Assembly: GCA_016287975.1 (NCBI GenBank)
Contig: JAEEXV010000346.1
Coordinates: 1 to 21,460, forward strand
Origin: Lentisphaeria bacterium
Lineage (GTDB): Bacteria > Verrucomicrobiota > Lentisphaeria > Oligosphaerales > Oligosphaeraceae
Direction: 5' to 3'
DNA: 21,460 nucleotides
Shown here: in pieces, positions 15,555 through 21,460 of the stretch
Layout of the letters: each line of letters opens with the position of its first letter
How positions within the stretch are numbered: position 1 is the stretch's first letter
Position numbers and translations under genes: made by a program
Notes under the pieces: generated by a model
Databases searched by the model: none
Seen by the model: only the letters and a program-made list of their open reading frames with translations
What the model was told of the DNA's origin: nothing

Positions 15555-16153
15555 TTTTTGAATGCTGTTCCCCATACGGGTAGGCAATGCTCATAAGCAC
15601 GCTCCTGGGAACGGCATGTGCCAAAGTGTTTGGATTGAGCATGTTCTTCAAAAAGATGCGTTGCATTCCTGCCCAGGAAAGCCCCCATCAGGGGCGACGG
15701 ACCATAGCCAGGGATGGAGTGAACGCCGAAGGCGCGAACGAAGCCCACGGCGCAGATGGTATCGCCTCTGCAACGGGCTTGCCGCCGTCGCGGCGGTCGG
15801 AATGCATGCTATGGGAGCGGGCGAAAGATGCCGCCTTGCGGCCCTGGGCCGGCGGTCGTTGTCAGGGGCGGAGGCTGCGGTCGGGCTCCCGCCCTCCCTT
15901 CGCCTCCGACAATACCATCCCTTGCCGGGCGCTAGTCTGTTTCCGGTGCCCTTCCAGGGGTCCTGCTCGCCGCTTCGCGGCTCGCCCCCCCTGACTATGC
16001 GCCAACGCCCCCTTGCAGGGACTTTCCTGGCGAGGGATGCCACGCATCTTTTCGGAGCCCGCATTTGAAACCACGTTCTTTGGCACACGCCAGCCCCACG
16101 AGTGTGCTATAGATCACATTCCCTACCATCTCCGGGGACAAAGCATTTTTGAA
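15555..16153. repeat. Two diverged inverted copies of a ~165-nt repeat within a 1.1-kb gene-free stretch
   Basis: The left arm (about 15555-15720) aligns with the reverse complement of the right arm (about 15990-16153) almost end to end. Best-conserved blocks are TGTGCCAAAG (15618-15627) and, around 15651-15680, an AAAAGATGCGT...CCAGGAAAG core whose partner is near 16023-16053. Substitutions and one-base indels break any shared reading frame, so the arms are not a conserved gene. The region 15299-16373 as a whole contains no convincing coding sequence, tRNA or CRISPR. The centre (15746-15960) is very GC-rich with small hairpins, for example 15782-15796. Possible natures are a dispersed intergenic repeat family, a decayed mobile element or structured RNA. 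Confidence 0.6.
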
Positions 16154-16215
16154 TGAGCAACACAGCATCTTGTGCTTTCAGGCAAGGTCCTCTATGGTTC
16201 TGCCTGGAATCCTGC

Positions 16216-16245
16216 TTGTAATTTGCGCAAGAGCGCTCATATTAT
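16216..16245 (+). promoter_or_regulatory. Possible promoter of the chaperone-effector operon
   Basis: TTGTAA (16216-16221) and TATTAT (16240-16245) are 18 bp apart in a locally AT-richer segment 129 bp upstream of the first chaperone gene. The match is moderate. A T3SS-specific activator site cannot be recognised. Confidence 0.35.
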
Positions 16246-16373
16246 GTCATTGCTGATTTACGGCCCCTCCCTATCTGAGTGGTTGCCTACGGCAAGATGT
16301 CGTGAAGACGCAGTTTTCGAGTTTACCGTCTAGTGAAGGGCAAGACTGGACGAGGCAAAGAAAGGACTGACGG

Positions 16374-16829
16374 ATGCTGAAGATCGATCTCGGGAAGATC
16401 CTGGCAGAATTCGGGAATGCACTTGGATTGGAGCTCGCTTTTGACGACAAGGGAGTATGCGGGCTGACCCTGGACGAGGAGACGCCGATCATCATCCAGT
16501 CGACGGAGGAAGATTCGAGCCTGACGCTTTCCAGCATGCTGCGGAGCGCGTTGCCCGACCCCCTGGGGATCAACCAGGTCGAGAATCTGTTCGCCCTCGC
16601 GCTCGATCCAATGGTGCGCGGCGGGGCGTCGCCTGTCGCGGGGCGGGATCCAGAAAGCGGAAACCTGGTCCTCTACATGGTTCTGACGCCCTCCGTGCTA
16701 GACAAGACACCGCTCGCGGAACTCTTCGAGGCGTTCGTGGCGACGCGCGATGCCGTCGCGGCGATGCTCGACGAGCCTGTGGAGGCTCCGCTGCAGTTCG
16801 GGGACCAATTTTCAAAACTGTGGGTGTAG
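16374..16829 (+). CDS. CesT/Tir-family type III secretion chaperone 1
   Basis: This is a small acidic protein (151 aa) with the class I T3SS chaperone pattern. It starts with a helix (LGKILAEFGNALGLE), then FDDKGVCGLTLDEE and alternating beta strands (PIIIQST, SSLTLSSML). Conserved LPDP and LFALALDP motifs follow, then a GRDPESGNLVLYMVL hairpin and a C-terminal helix with LAELFEAFVATRDAVAAML. Such chaperones dimerise and hold the N-terminal part of an effector unfolded for export. Its paralogue starts 46 nt after its stop, and the two share LPDP, LALALDP and GRDxESG. A weak AAGGA precedes the start. Assignment rests on fold-level pattern, not on a named orthologue. Confidence 0.75.
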   Translation: MLKIDLGKILAEFGNALGLELAFDDKGVCGLTLDEETPIIIQSTEEDSSLTLSSMLRSALPDPLGINQVENLFALALDPMVRGGASPVAGRDPESGNLVLYMVLTPSVLDKTPLAELFEAFVATRDAVAAMLDEPVEAPLQFGDQFSKLWV

Positions 16830-16875
16830 CCATTCGGCCACCCTTCCACCCAGACACCAAACAAAGGGACACGCC

Positions 16876-17331
16876 ATGCTGATTAAGGCACTCGATGACA
16901 TCCTCAAGGAATTCGGCGCGAAGATGGGGATCGACCTCGCCTTCGACGAGGACGGCGCGTGCCGCCTTGAAGTGGCCAAGCTGGTCGCGGTCGACATACG
17001 GGCCAACGAGGACGACGGGACGCTCACGCTGTCCGCAGTGGTGCGTGAGGAGCTGCCAGACCCGATCACCTACTCCACGGCCCTCGACCTGCTCGCCCTC
17101 GCCCTCGATCCTGCGAGGCAAGGCGGGAATTCGCCTGTGGTGGGCCGCGACGACGAAAGCGGATTCGTGGTGATGTACGAAGTGGCGACGCCCTCGATGC
17201 TCAACCGCAAGCCGCTCATTACGATCTTCGAGGAGTTCATGGAGACCTACCGCGCCGTTTCCGCCCTGCTGGACAATCAGGAAGCGGTCGCCGCCAAGGC
17301 GAAGGCCGAGGCAGGGACGGCCAGCAACTAA
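16876..17331 (+). CDS. CesT/Tir-family type III secretion chaperone 2 (tandem paralogue)
   Basis: This 151-aa protein is clearly a duplicate of the preceding chaperone and is collinear with it along the whole length: ILKEFGAKMGIDLAFDEDGACRL, then TLTLSAVVREELPDP, LLALALDPARQGGNSPVVGRDDESG and IFEEFMETYRAVSALL. It ends in an Ala/Lys-rich tail. The two divergent copies could form a heterodimer or serve two regions of the same cargo. The start at 16876 is preceded by AAGGGA. The proposed effector gene begins 16 nt after its stop, the typical chaperone-substrate arrangement. Confidence 0.75.
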   Translation: MLIKALDDILKEFGAKMGIDLAFDEDGACRLEVAKLVAVDIRANEDDGTLTLSAVVREELPDPITYSTALDLLALALDPARQGGNSPVVGRDDESGFVVMYEVATPSMLNRKPLITIFEEFMETYRAVSALLDNQEAVAAKAKAEAGTASN

Positions 17332-17347
17332 CCTCGGGAGGCGCACC

Positions 17348-18814
17348 ATGGCCGACATCCAAATCACGTCCGTCAAGACCCTCACCGCGAGCGACCTCAT
17401 CGGGAATCTCCACGAAGCGGGGGAAACGAAGCTTAAGAACAACGGCTCGATCCGCGTCGGCTCGAAGACCTACAAGGTCTCCTACGTCTCGGGCGAAAAC
17501 GGCACTGACAGGCTCCAGATGAAGCGGCACTACACGGGGCCGCTGGGCTGGCTGCTGAACTGGGCGAAGAGCGGCTCGCTCGCCACGCAGTCCACCGCGC
17601 TGCAACTGAACGCCAAGATCGAGGAACTGATGAAGTCGAAAGACTATCAGCTCGCCCGCAACACCTACGACAAGTTGATGGACATTGCCAAGACCCATAA
17701 GGGCAACGAGAACGGCGTCATCGAAGTGGCCAACTACGGGCACAGCGAGCCCCGCAACAAGATCACGACGATGGCCGTGGTCGAGGCGGTCAACCGCAAG
17801 CTTCAGGCTACGAAAAGCCACAAGACCATCCAGCTCAACAAGATCGACACCTACAACACAATCCTCGGCATCACCACGCGGTCCCTGATGCCCCACCGCT
17901 ACGGCGCATTGATGAAGAAGATCGCGGACGGAAACCTGAAGCTCGACAGCAAAGTGCTCAACAACGAGCTCTACACGGTCGAAGCCGAGGATGTGGAAAA
18001 GTGGAAGGCCTACATCTCCGACCAGAAGATCCTGGACAAGATCGACATTCCCCGAAAGCTCTTCAACTACCTCAACCAGCCGCAGGGGACATCCGAGGAC
18101 GACGCGGGCCTCGTGGGATGGAAGAAGGACTTCAAGGCGGATCCCGACAAGGCCCTGCGTCATTTCGTCATCAAGAACATGCCTGCGAGCACCATGAAAG
18201 CCGGCTTGGGGAACGATGAGGCCATCAACCTGATGTGCAGTAAGATCAAGGACTACGTCGCGATCTACAGCATGGAGGACGGCGACGAGAAGACGGCGAA
18301 GATGGCGGAATTCCTGAAGTTCGAGAACTGGCCGTGCACGGCGGAAGACCAGGCCGACATTGACGATACGATCAAGGGACTCATCAACAAGAAGGCCGAG
18401 GAACTGCGCATCACGCCAGAGGAAGCCCAGCGGCTCCACGGCAAGGCGATCAAGGAGGCCTTCTACGCGAAACAGCCGTCCAGGGCGCTGACCACCCTCT
18501 CCTCCTATCGGTTGTTCGCGAACGTCATTATGTACGCCACCTTCCGGCAGACCAGCAAAATCGGGCTGGACTTCTTCAGGAGCCAGAACAAGCCGATCCT
18601 GTTCCACACGAGCCATCGAAATATGATGGACTTCGGCGACACCGACTGGATCCTGCAGGAGAAGCACTGGAAGGAGGGCGACGGCCAACTCGACCAGACC
18701 TACGGCGGCTCCGAAATCACCCACTCGGAAGTCCGCCACGCCTACAAGCTCATCCAGGAGTACGGCGACAACATAGGCGGCGCGGATCTCTGGTTCGTGA
18801 AGGGGGCGCAGTGA
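17348..18814 (+). CDS. Putative type III secretion effector, unknown family
   Basis: I do not recognise this 488-aa protein from sequence. It has no signal peptide and no transmembrane segment, and is polar and Lys-rich. Position and N-terminus fit a chaperone-dependent T3SS substrate. A Ser/Thr-containing, helix-poor start (MADIQITSVKTLTASD) is followed by a beta-strand stretch at about 33-47 (GSIRVGSKTYKVSYV) suited to chaperone wrapping. The middle (about 85-370) is predicted to be largely helical. The C-terminal part (about 380-488) looks like a compact domain, with NKPILFHTSH (414-423), GGSEITHSEVRHAY (453-466) and a final GGADLWFVKG. Conserved His/Ser/Glu residues here could form an active site, but that is a guess. 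GGGAGG sits at proper distance before the start. The gene follows two CesT-type chaperones in one operon. Confidence 0.7.
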   Translation: MADIQITSVKTLTASDLIGNLHEAGETKLKNNGSIRVGSKTYKVSYVSGENGTDRLQMKRHYTGPLGWLLNWAKSGSLATQSTALQLNAKIEELMKSKDYQLARNTYDKLMDIAKTHKGNENGVIEVANYGHSEPRNKITTMAVVEAVNRKLQATKSHKTIQLNKIDTYNTILGITTRSLMPHRYGALMKKIADGNLKLDSKVLNNELYTVEAEDVEKWKAYISDQKILDKIDIPRKLFNYLNQPQGTSEDDAGLVGWKKDFKADPDKALRHFVIKNMPASTMKAGLGNDEAINLMCSKIKDYVAIYSMEDGDEKTAKMAEFLKFENWPCTAEDQADIDDTIKGLINKKAEELRITPEEAQRLHGKAIKEAFYAKQPSRALTTLSSYRLFANVIMYATFRQTSKIGLDFFRSQNKPILFHTSHRNMMDFGDTDWILQEKHWKEGDGQLDQTYGGSEITHSEVRHAYKLIQEYGDNIGGADLWFVKGAQ

Positions 18815-18836
18815 GCATGCGAACCCCAGGAATGCG

Positions 18837-18852
18837 TTGACGCGCGCGTCAA
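18837..18852. repeat. Perfect 16-bp palindrome after the putative effector gene
   Basis: TTGACGCGCGCGTCAA is its own reverse complement and starts 22 bp after the effector stop codon. There is no T-tract. It could be a protein-binding palindrome or a part of transcription termination between the convergent genes. Confidence 0.45.
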
Positions 18853-18960
18853 GGAACCGATCATGGACATGGAGACCGCATCCGACGCCTGCCTGGTGTC
18901 ACAGCGGACCAATGCCGACAACGATTTCGGGCATGACGGCAAAGCGAGCGCCTTGCGGCG

Positions 18961-20160
18961 TCAGACAAGTTCCTTGATCAGCTTGAGAGCGCTGCCGAGG
19001 GAGGCGTCGAACTTGTTGGCCTCCGTGTCGACGGCGTTGAAGGTCTCCGCGAGTTCGGGTTTCGCCGCGAGGAGCGCCGCGTCGCCTGGCGCCGTCCTGA
19101 GCGAGCCGACCGCCGCCTTGAGGATCCTCGCGTCGTTCTGGTGGTGGAGATCGATATTGGCAAGGAGCGTGTTGTAGTCCTGCTCGCCCAGGCTCTTGAC
19201 CGCAAGCGCGGCGCGCGGATCGATCTGCGCGAGGTAGGTGGCGGCGAGCGTGGCGACTTCCGTCGGCAGGTCATCCACCCCCAGCGCGGCCTTGAGCGAG
19301 GCGAGATTCGCCGAAAGCGCTTCAAGGAACGTCGTCCACTTGCTGGCGGGGAGGGTGACCGAAACCATTTCCACGGCGTCGTTCTCGCCCTTGCGAGGGG
19401 CTTCCTTCCATGCGCCGTCGAACGGCCAGGCGAAGGCCTCCATCTGCTGCATGAGCAACCGCATCTTCGCCTTCGTGAGGCGCACGCCCTCGGGAAGCGC
19501 GTTGTTCCTCCCCACCAGGGTCTCGTGAGCAAACGTTCTGCGGGCCATGAGTTTGCCGCCAAAACGTATATTCTCCCTGACCGCAAGCGCGAAGAGATTG
19601 CGGCGACTCCAGAAGTCTATCAGCAGGGACGGGAACTGGCCCAGGAAGAGCGACAGTTTTTGGGCCACCACGTTGGCGCACGCCACATTGACGGGGGTGT
19701 CGCGGGTCGCCTTCACCCCCGCCAGACCGTAGACTTTGTTCGTCGTCCTCGGCGTCGGATCCATCACCTGCCCAAGCAGCGCGGCGTGGCGGCCGATGGA
19801 CACTTTCAGCACGTTTGTAATCGTTTTCACCGCTTGCTTGTACTCCTGCGAGTCGATCGGAATGTCGTTGTTCCTGATCGTCGCAACCGCATTCGCGAGC
19901 TTTGCCCGATTCGTTTCGGAGATCGAGCCTGATTTGGCATTCGCAGGCCCCTTCCTGAGTTCTCGCAGGACGTCGCCTGGGATCTCCAACTGGGCGATCC
20001 ATTCGACAAACGGCAGGATCGTCTTGACCGACGTCTCGCGGTCCCCTCGCAGAATCTCCGCCACCTCCGCCATCTGCTGAACGCAGACGTTGCCGATCTG
20101 ATTCGACCCTCCGTAGGGCTGTTTCTTCTCGTCGACGAGCGGCATGCCCTGCTCATACAC
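18961..20160 (-). CDS. Unknown protein, probably 5'-truncated at an IS110 junction
   Basis: About 399 residues are open from a GTG at 20160 to the stop at 18961; an alternative ATG is at 20145. I do not recognise the family. The protein is soluble-looking and helical: a first part with QQMAEVAEILRGDRE and FVEWIAQLEIPGDVLRELRKG, a middle containing LSLFLGQFPSLLIDFWSRRNLFALAVRENIRFGGK, and an Ala/Leu-rich C-terminal helical region. Its 5' end abuts coding sequence of a truncated IS110 transposase on the other strand near 20145-20165. The N-terminus (MPLVDEKKQPYGGSNQ) looks internal, so the original start has probably been lost. It converges on the putative effector gene and could be a second effector or effector remnant, which is speculation from position. 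Confidence 0.55.
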   Translation of the reverse strand: MYEQGMPLVDEKKQPYGGSNQIGNVCVQQMAEVAEILRGDRETSVKTILPFVEWIAQLEIPGDVLRELRKGPANAKSGSISETNRAKLANAVATIRNNDIPIDSQEYKQAVKTITNVLKVSIGRHAALLGQVMDPTPRTTNKVYGLAGVKATRDTPVNVACANVVAQKLSLFLGQFPSLLIDFWSRRNLFALAVRENIRFGGKLMARRTFAHETLVGRNNALPEGVRLTKAKMRLLMQQMEAFAWPFDGAWKEAPRKGENDAVEMVSVTLPASKWTTFLEALSANLASLKAALGVDDLPTEVATLAATYLAQIDPRAALAVKSLGEQDYNTLLANIDLHHQNDARILKAAVGSLRTAPGDAALLAAKPELAETFNAVDTEANKFDASLGSALKLIKELV

Positions 20161-20898
20161 TGCAACGCCGCCTCCGTCAGCCTGTACGCCAGGAGCTTCA
20201 CCGAGGCGAAGAGCGACAAGGCCGACGCGGTGGCCATCGCCAGGTACGCCTGCGACCGGAATCCCCCCGAGCCTCGCAGGACGAGCCCGGAGAAGGCGCG
20301 GCTGCGCGAGATCGTCCGCGCCAGGAACTCCATGGAGGAGCAGCTGCTGCAGGCGCGGAACCGCATGGCCGGGCTGGAGGACCGGGCGGTGCTGAAGATC
20401 CAGCGGAGGCTCGTCGCGGCCATCGAGAGGGCGATTGCCGGACTGGAGCGCGAACTGGAGGCGGCGGTGAAGGCGTCACCGGAAATCCGCGCGGAGGTGG
20501 AGCTGATGGCGACCGCGCCGGGCGTCGGCTTCCTCTCGGCCGCGTGCATCTACGCCGAGCCGGGGTCGCTGAAGCAGTATTCCAGGAAGCAGGTCTCGGC
20601 CCTCTCCGGGGTCTGCCCGGTCAACAGGACGTCGGGCACCTCGGTGCGCCGGCACACGATGTCGCACCACGGATCCCGCCTGCTCCGGAGGATACTGTTC
20701 CTGGACTCCACGCAGGCGATCCGCCGGATGCCGTCCATGGGGCAGTTCCATGCCCGTCTCCTGGCCAGGCCGGATTCAAGCAAGATGACCGCCAAGTGCG
20801 CCTGCATGAGGAAACTGCTCCTGATCCTCCACGCGATGGTGGTCACGGACACCAAGTTCGATCCCAACCACAAATCCGAAAAAACTTCAAAAAAGTGA
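20161..20898 (+). pseudogene. 5'-truncated IS110-family transposase
   Basis: The reading frame holds the end of the DEDD RuvC-like domain (NAASVSLYARSFTEAKSDKADAVAIARYA), a helical linker and the complete Transposase_20 C-terminal domain. The latter contains TAPGVGFLSAACIYAEPGS, QVSALSGVCPVNRTSGTSV with the putative catalytic Ser in TSG, and SRLLRRILFLDSTQAIRR. Roughly the first 100 or more residues of a normal IS110 transposase, including most acidic catalytic residues, are missing. Only internal GTG and similar starts (e.g. 20230) remain. It is therefore inactive on its own. Its truncated end meets the truncated unknown gene head to head, marking an old insertion or recombination point. Confidence 0.85.
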
Positions 20899-20970
20899 GC
20901 AAACCGGCTTGACAAAACACACATTACCTATGTTCCCCAAGAGGGTCGGTAACAGCACCTCATAAAGCAG

Positions 20971-20987
20971 ACACGCCAGAAGCGTGT
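20971..20987. repeat. Small hairpin downstream of the IS110 remnant
   Basis: ACACGC (20971-20976) and GCGTGT (20982-20987) pair around a 5-nt loop in the gene-free stretch after the transposase remnant. It may be part of the old element end; the role is unknown. Confidence 0.3.
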
Positions 20988-21014
20988 GGGTTGGGCGCGA
21001 TTGACGAAGCGGAC

Positions 21015-21130
21015 GTAGCCACGGCGTCCCGCCGTGGCGGGCGGGTGAGCCACACAGGGTTTGCAATCGGGCGGCAGAATCGTTCGCTGCGTCGCTCGTC
21101 GGGGCAACCACGGCGGGACGCCGTAGCTAC
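21015..21130. repeat. 23-bp inverted repeats 70 bp apart, each itself palindromic
   Basis: The segment 21015-21037 (GTAGCCACGGCGTCCCGCCG plus TGG) matches the reverse complement of 21108-21130 with one mismatch. Each arm also folds on itself through CCACGGCG and CGCCGTGG. They lie in a 443-bp stretch (20899-21341) without a gene. The pattern suggests a REP/BIME-like unit or the ends of a small non-autonomous element. No other gene or RNA is evident in this stretch. Confidence 0.7.
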
Positions 21131-21341
21131 CATTTTCGGGCGTCAACCAGGCGGTCGCCGATCCACTTGGGTACACAGCGTCCAGAAAAGACCGCGGCAT
21201 CCCAAAAATCCTTTGACGCACTACATTAACGACGAAACGATGACGGCGGCATTTGATGCCAGTGGCAATTGTAACTGGACAGATGTGGCACGGGACTGGG
21301 ATTCCGAACCGAACCAGCCGAAAACAACCCAGGAGGGAAAA

Positions 21342-21460
21342 ATGCAAAGAATCGTGTCGTTGCTTGTTTTGTCCGCCGCGTGGTTTGCCGCGGTCGCCCC
21401 GCTTCCCGTGCTGGGATGCACCAGCTGGATGGTGTTTTCCGATTTGACGAAGAACGGCAC
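21342..21460 (+). CDS. Exported Ntn-hydrolase-like protein (C45/choloylglycine type), partial
   Basis: Only the first 39 codons lie in the window. They encode a signal peptide (MQRIVSLLVLSAAWFAAVAP) followed by LGCTSWMVFSDLTKNG. A Cys right after the signal region with CTSW and a downstream NG is typical of exported Ntn hydrolases of the C45/choloylglycine-hydrolase kind, in which Cys26 becomes the N-terminal nucleophile after processing. The VLGC sequence could also be a lipobox, so a lipoprotein is an alternative. The Shine-Dalgarno (AGGAGGG at 21331-21337) is strong and decides the start. The family call is tentative because the rest of the protein is outside. Confidence 0.6.
   Translation, partial: MQRIVSLLVLSAAWFAAVAPLPVLGCTSWMVFSDLTKNG

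Noticed and set aside
15562..16088. Several short open frames in the inverted-repeat region
   Set aside because: Arg/Ser/Pro-rich translations with no domain. The two repeat arms carry indels between them, so coding is not conserved.
15299..16373. Possible CRISPR array, tRNA or rRNA in the gene-free stretch
   Set aside because: No regularly spaced direct repeats and no cloverleaf or rRNA signature were seen; the repeats are two diverged inverted arms.
17237..18739. 500-codon minus-strand frame opposite the putative effector
   Set aside because: Val/Leu/Asp-rich shadow. The plus strand has a Shine-Dalgarno, operon spacing and normal composition.
18863..19177. 104-codon plus-strand frame starting after the effector gene
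   Set aside because: Most of it is antisense to the unknown minus-strand gene; no Shine-Dalgarno and no family match.
20909..20934. TTGACA-like promoter after the IS110 remnant
   Set aside because: The -35 is good but no -10 element lies at a proper distance (the best, TATGTT, is 14 bp away), and no gene follows nearby.

Overview
The window is GC-rich bacterial DNA. Lipoprotein signals, a sodium-pump decarboxylase subunit and type III secretion (T3SS) chaperones all point to a Gram-negative, probably anaerobic, fermentative organism. DUF4886, DUF3574 and Sel1-type proteins, GC-rich hairpins between genes and the T3SS-like locus would fit the PVC group (Lentisphaerota/Verrucomicrobiota-like). 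That placement is a low-to-moderate confidence inference; no rRNA or other phylogenetic marker is present.

Region 1 (1-5.9 kb, plus strand) is core metabolism. It holds an OadB-type sodium-pumping decarboxylase beta subunit with an unusual exported N-terminal extension, a D-3-phosphoglycerate dehydrogenase (serA), an HU-type nucleoid protein with its own promoter, leader hairpin and strong terminator, and an asparagine-synthetase-like enzyme without the N-terminal glutaminase cysteine. Region 2 (5.9-9.7 kb) is a patchwork: a GC-rich repeat cluster, a secreted DUF4886/SGNH-like protein, acetolactate decarboxylase (budA), a probably broken DUF3795 gene, a convergent membrane Sel1-repeat protein and an orphan AbiEi/DUF6088 antitoxin-like gene behind an AT-rich promoter. 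Region 3 (9.8-13.8 kb) carries a FucO-like iron alcohol dehydrogenase, a LysR regulator, and a divergent pair of genes for a Cys-nucleophile alpha/beta hydrolase lipoprotein and a cyclophilin-fold protein. The intergenic region contains a T-N11-A dyad placed as expected for LysR control. Region 4 (13.9-15.3 kb) is a tight plus-strand cluster: Vsr-like endonuclease, DUF3574 lipoprotein and a Nudix hydrolase that overlaps it by ATGA.

Region 5 (15.3-21.5 kb) is accessory DNA. About 1.1 kb without convincing genes contains two diverged inverted copies of a ~165-nt repeat. Next come two tandem paralogous CesT-family (class I T3SS) chaperones directly upstream of an unrecognised 488-aa protein. This is the classic chaperone-chaperone-effector layout, and the large protein is proposed as an undescribed T3SS effector. 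A convergent unknown gene, probably truncated, meets a 5'-truncated IS110 transposase, so the island seems to have been remodelled by insertion or recombination. The window ends in inverted repeats and the start of an exported Ntn-hydrolase-like (C45/choloylglycine-type) gene.

The most interesting item is the chaperone/effector locus at 16.37-18.81 kb. No T3SS apparatus gene is visible here, so secretion itself remains an inference.
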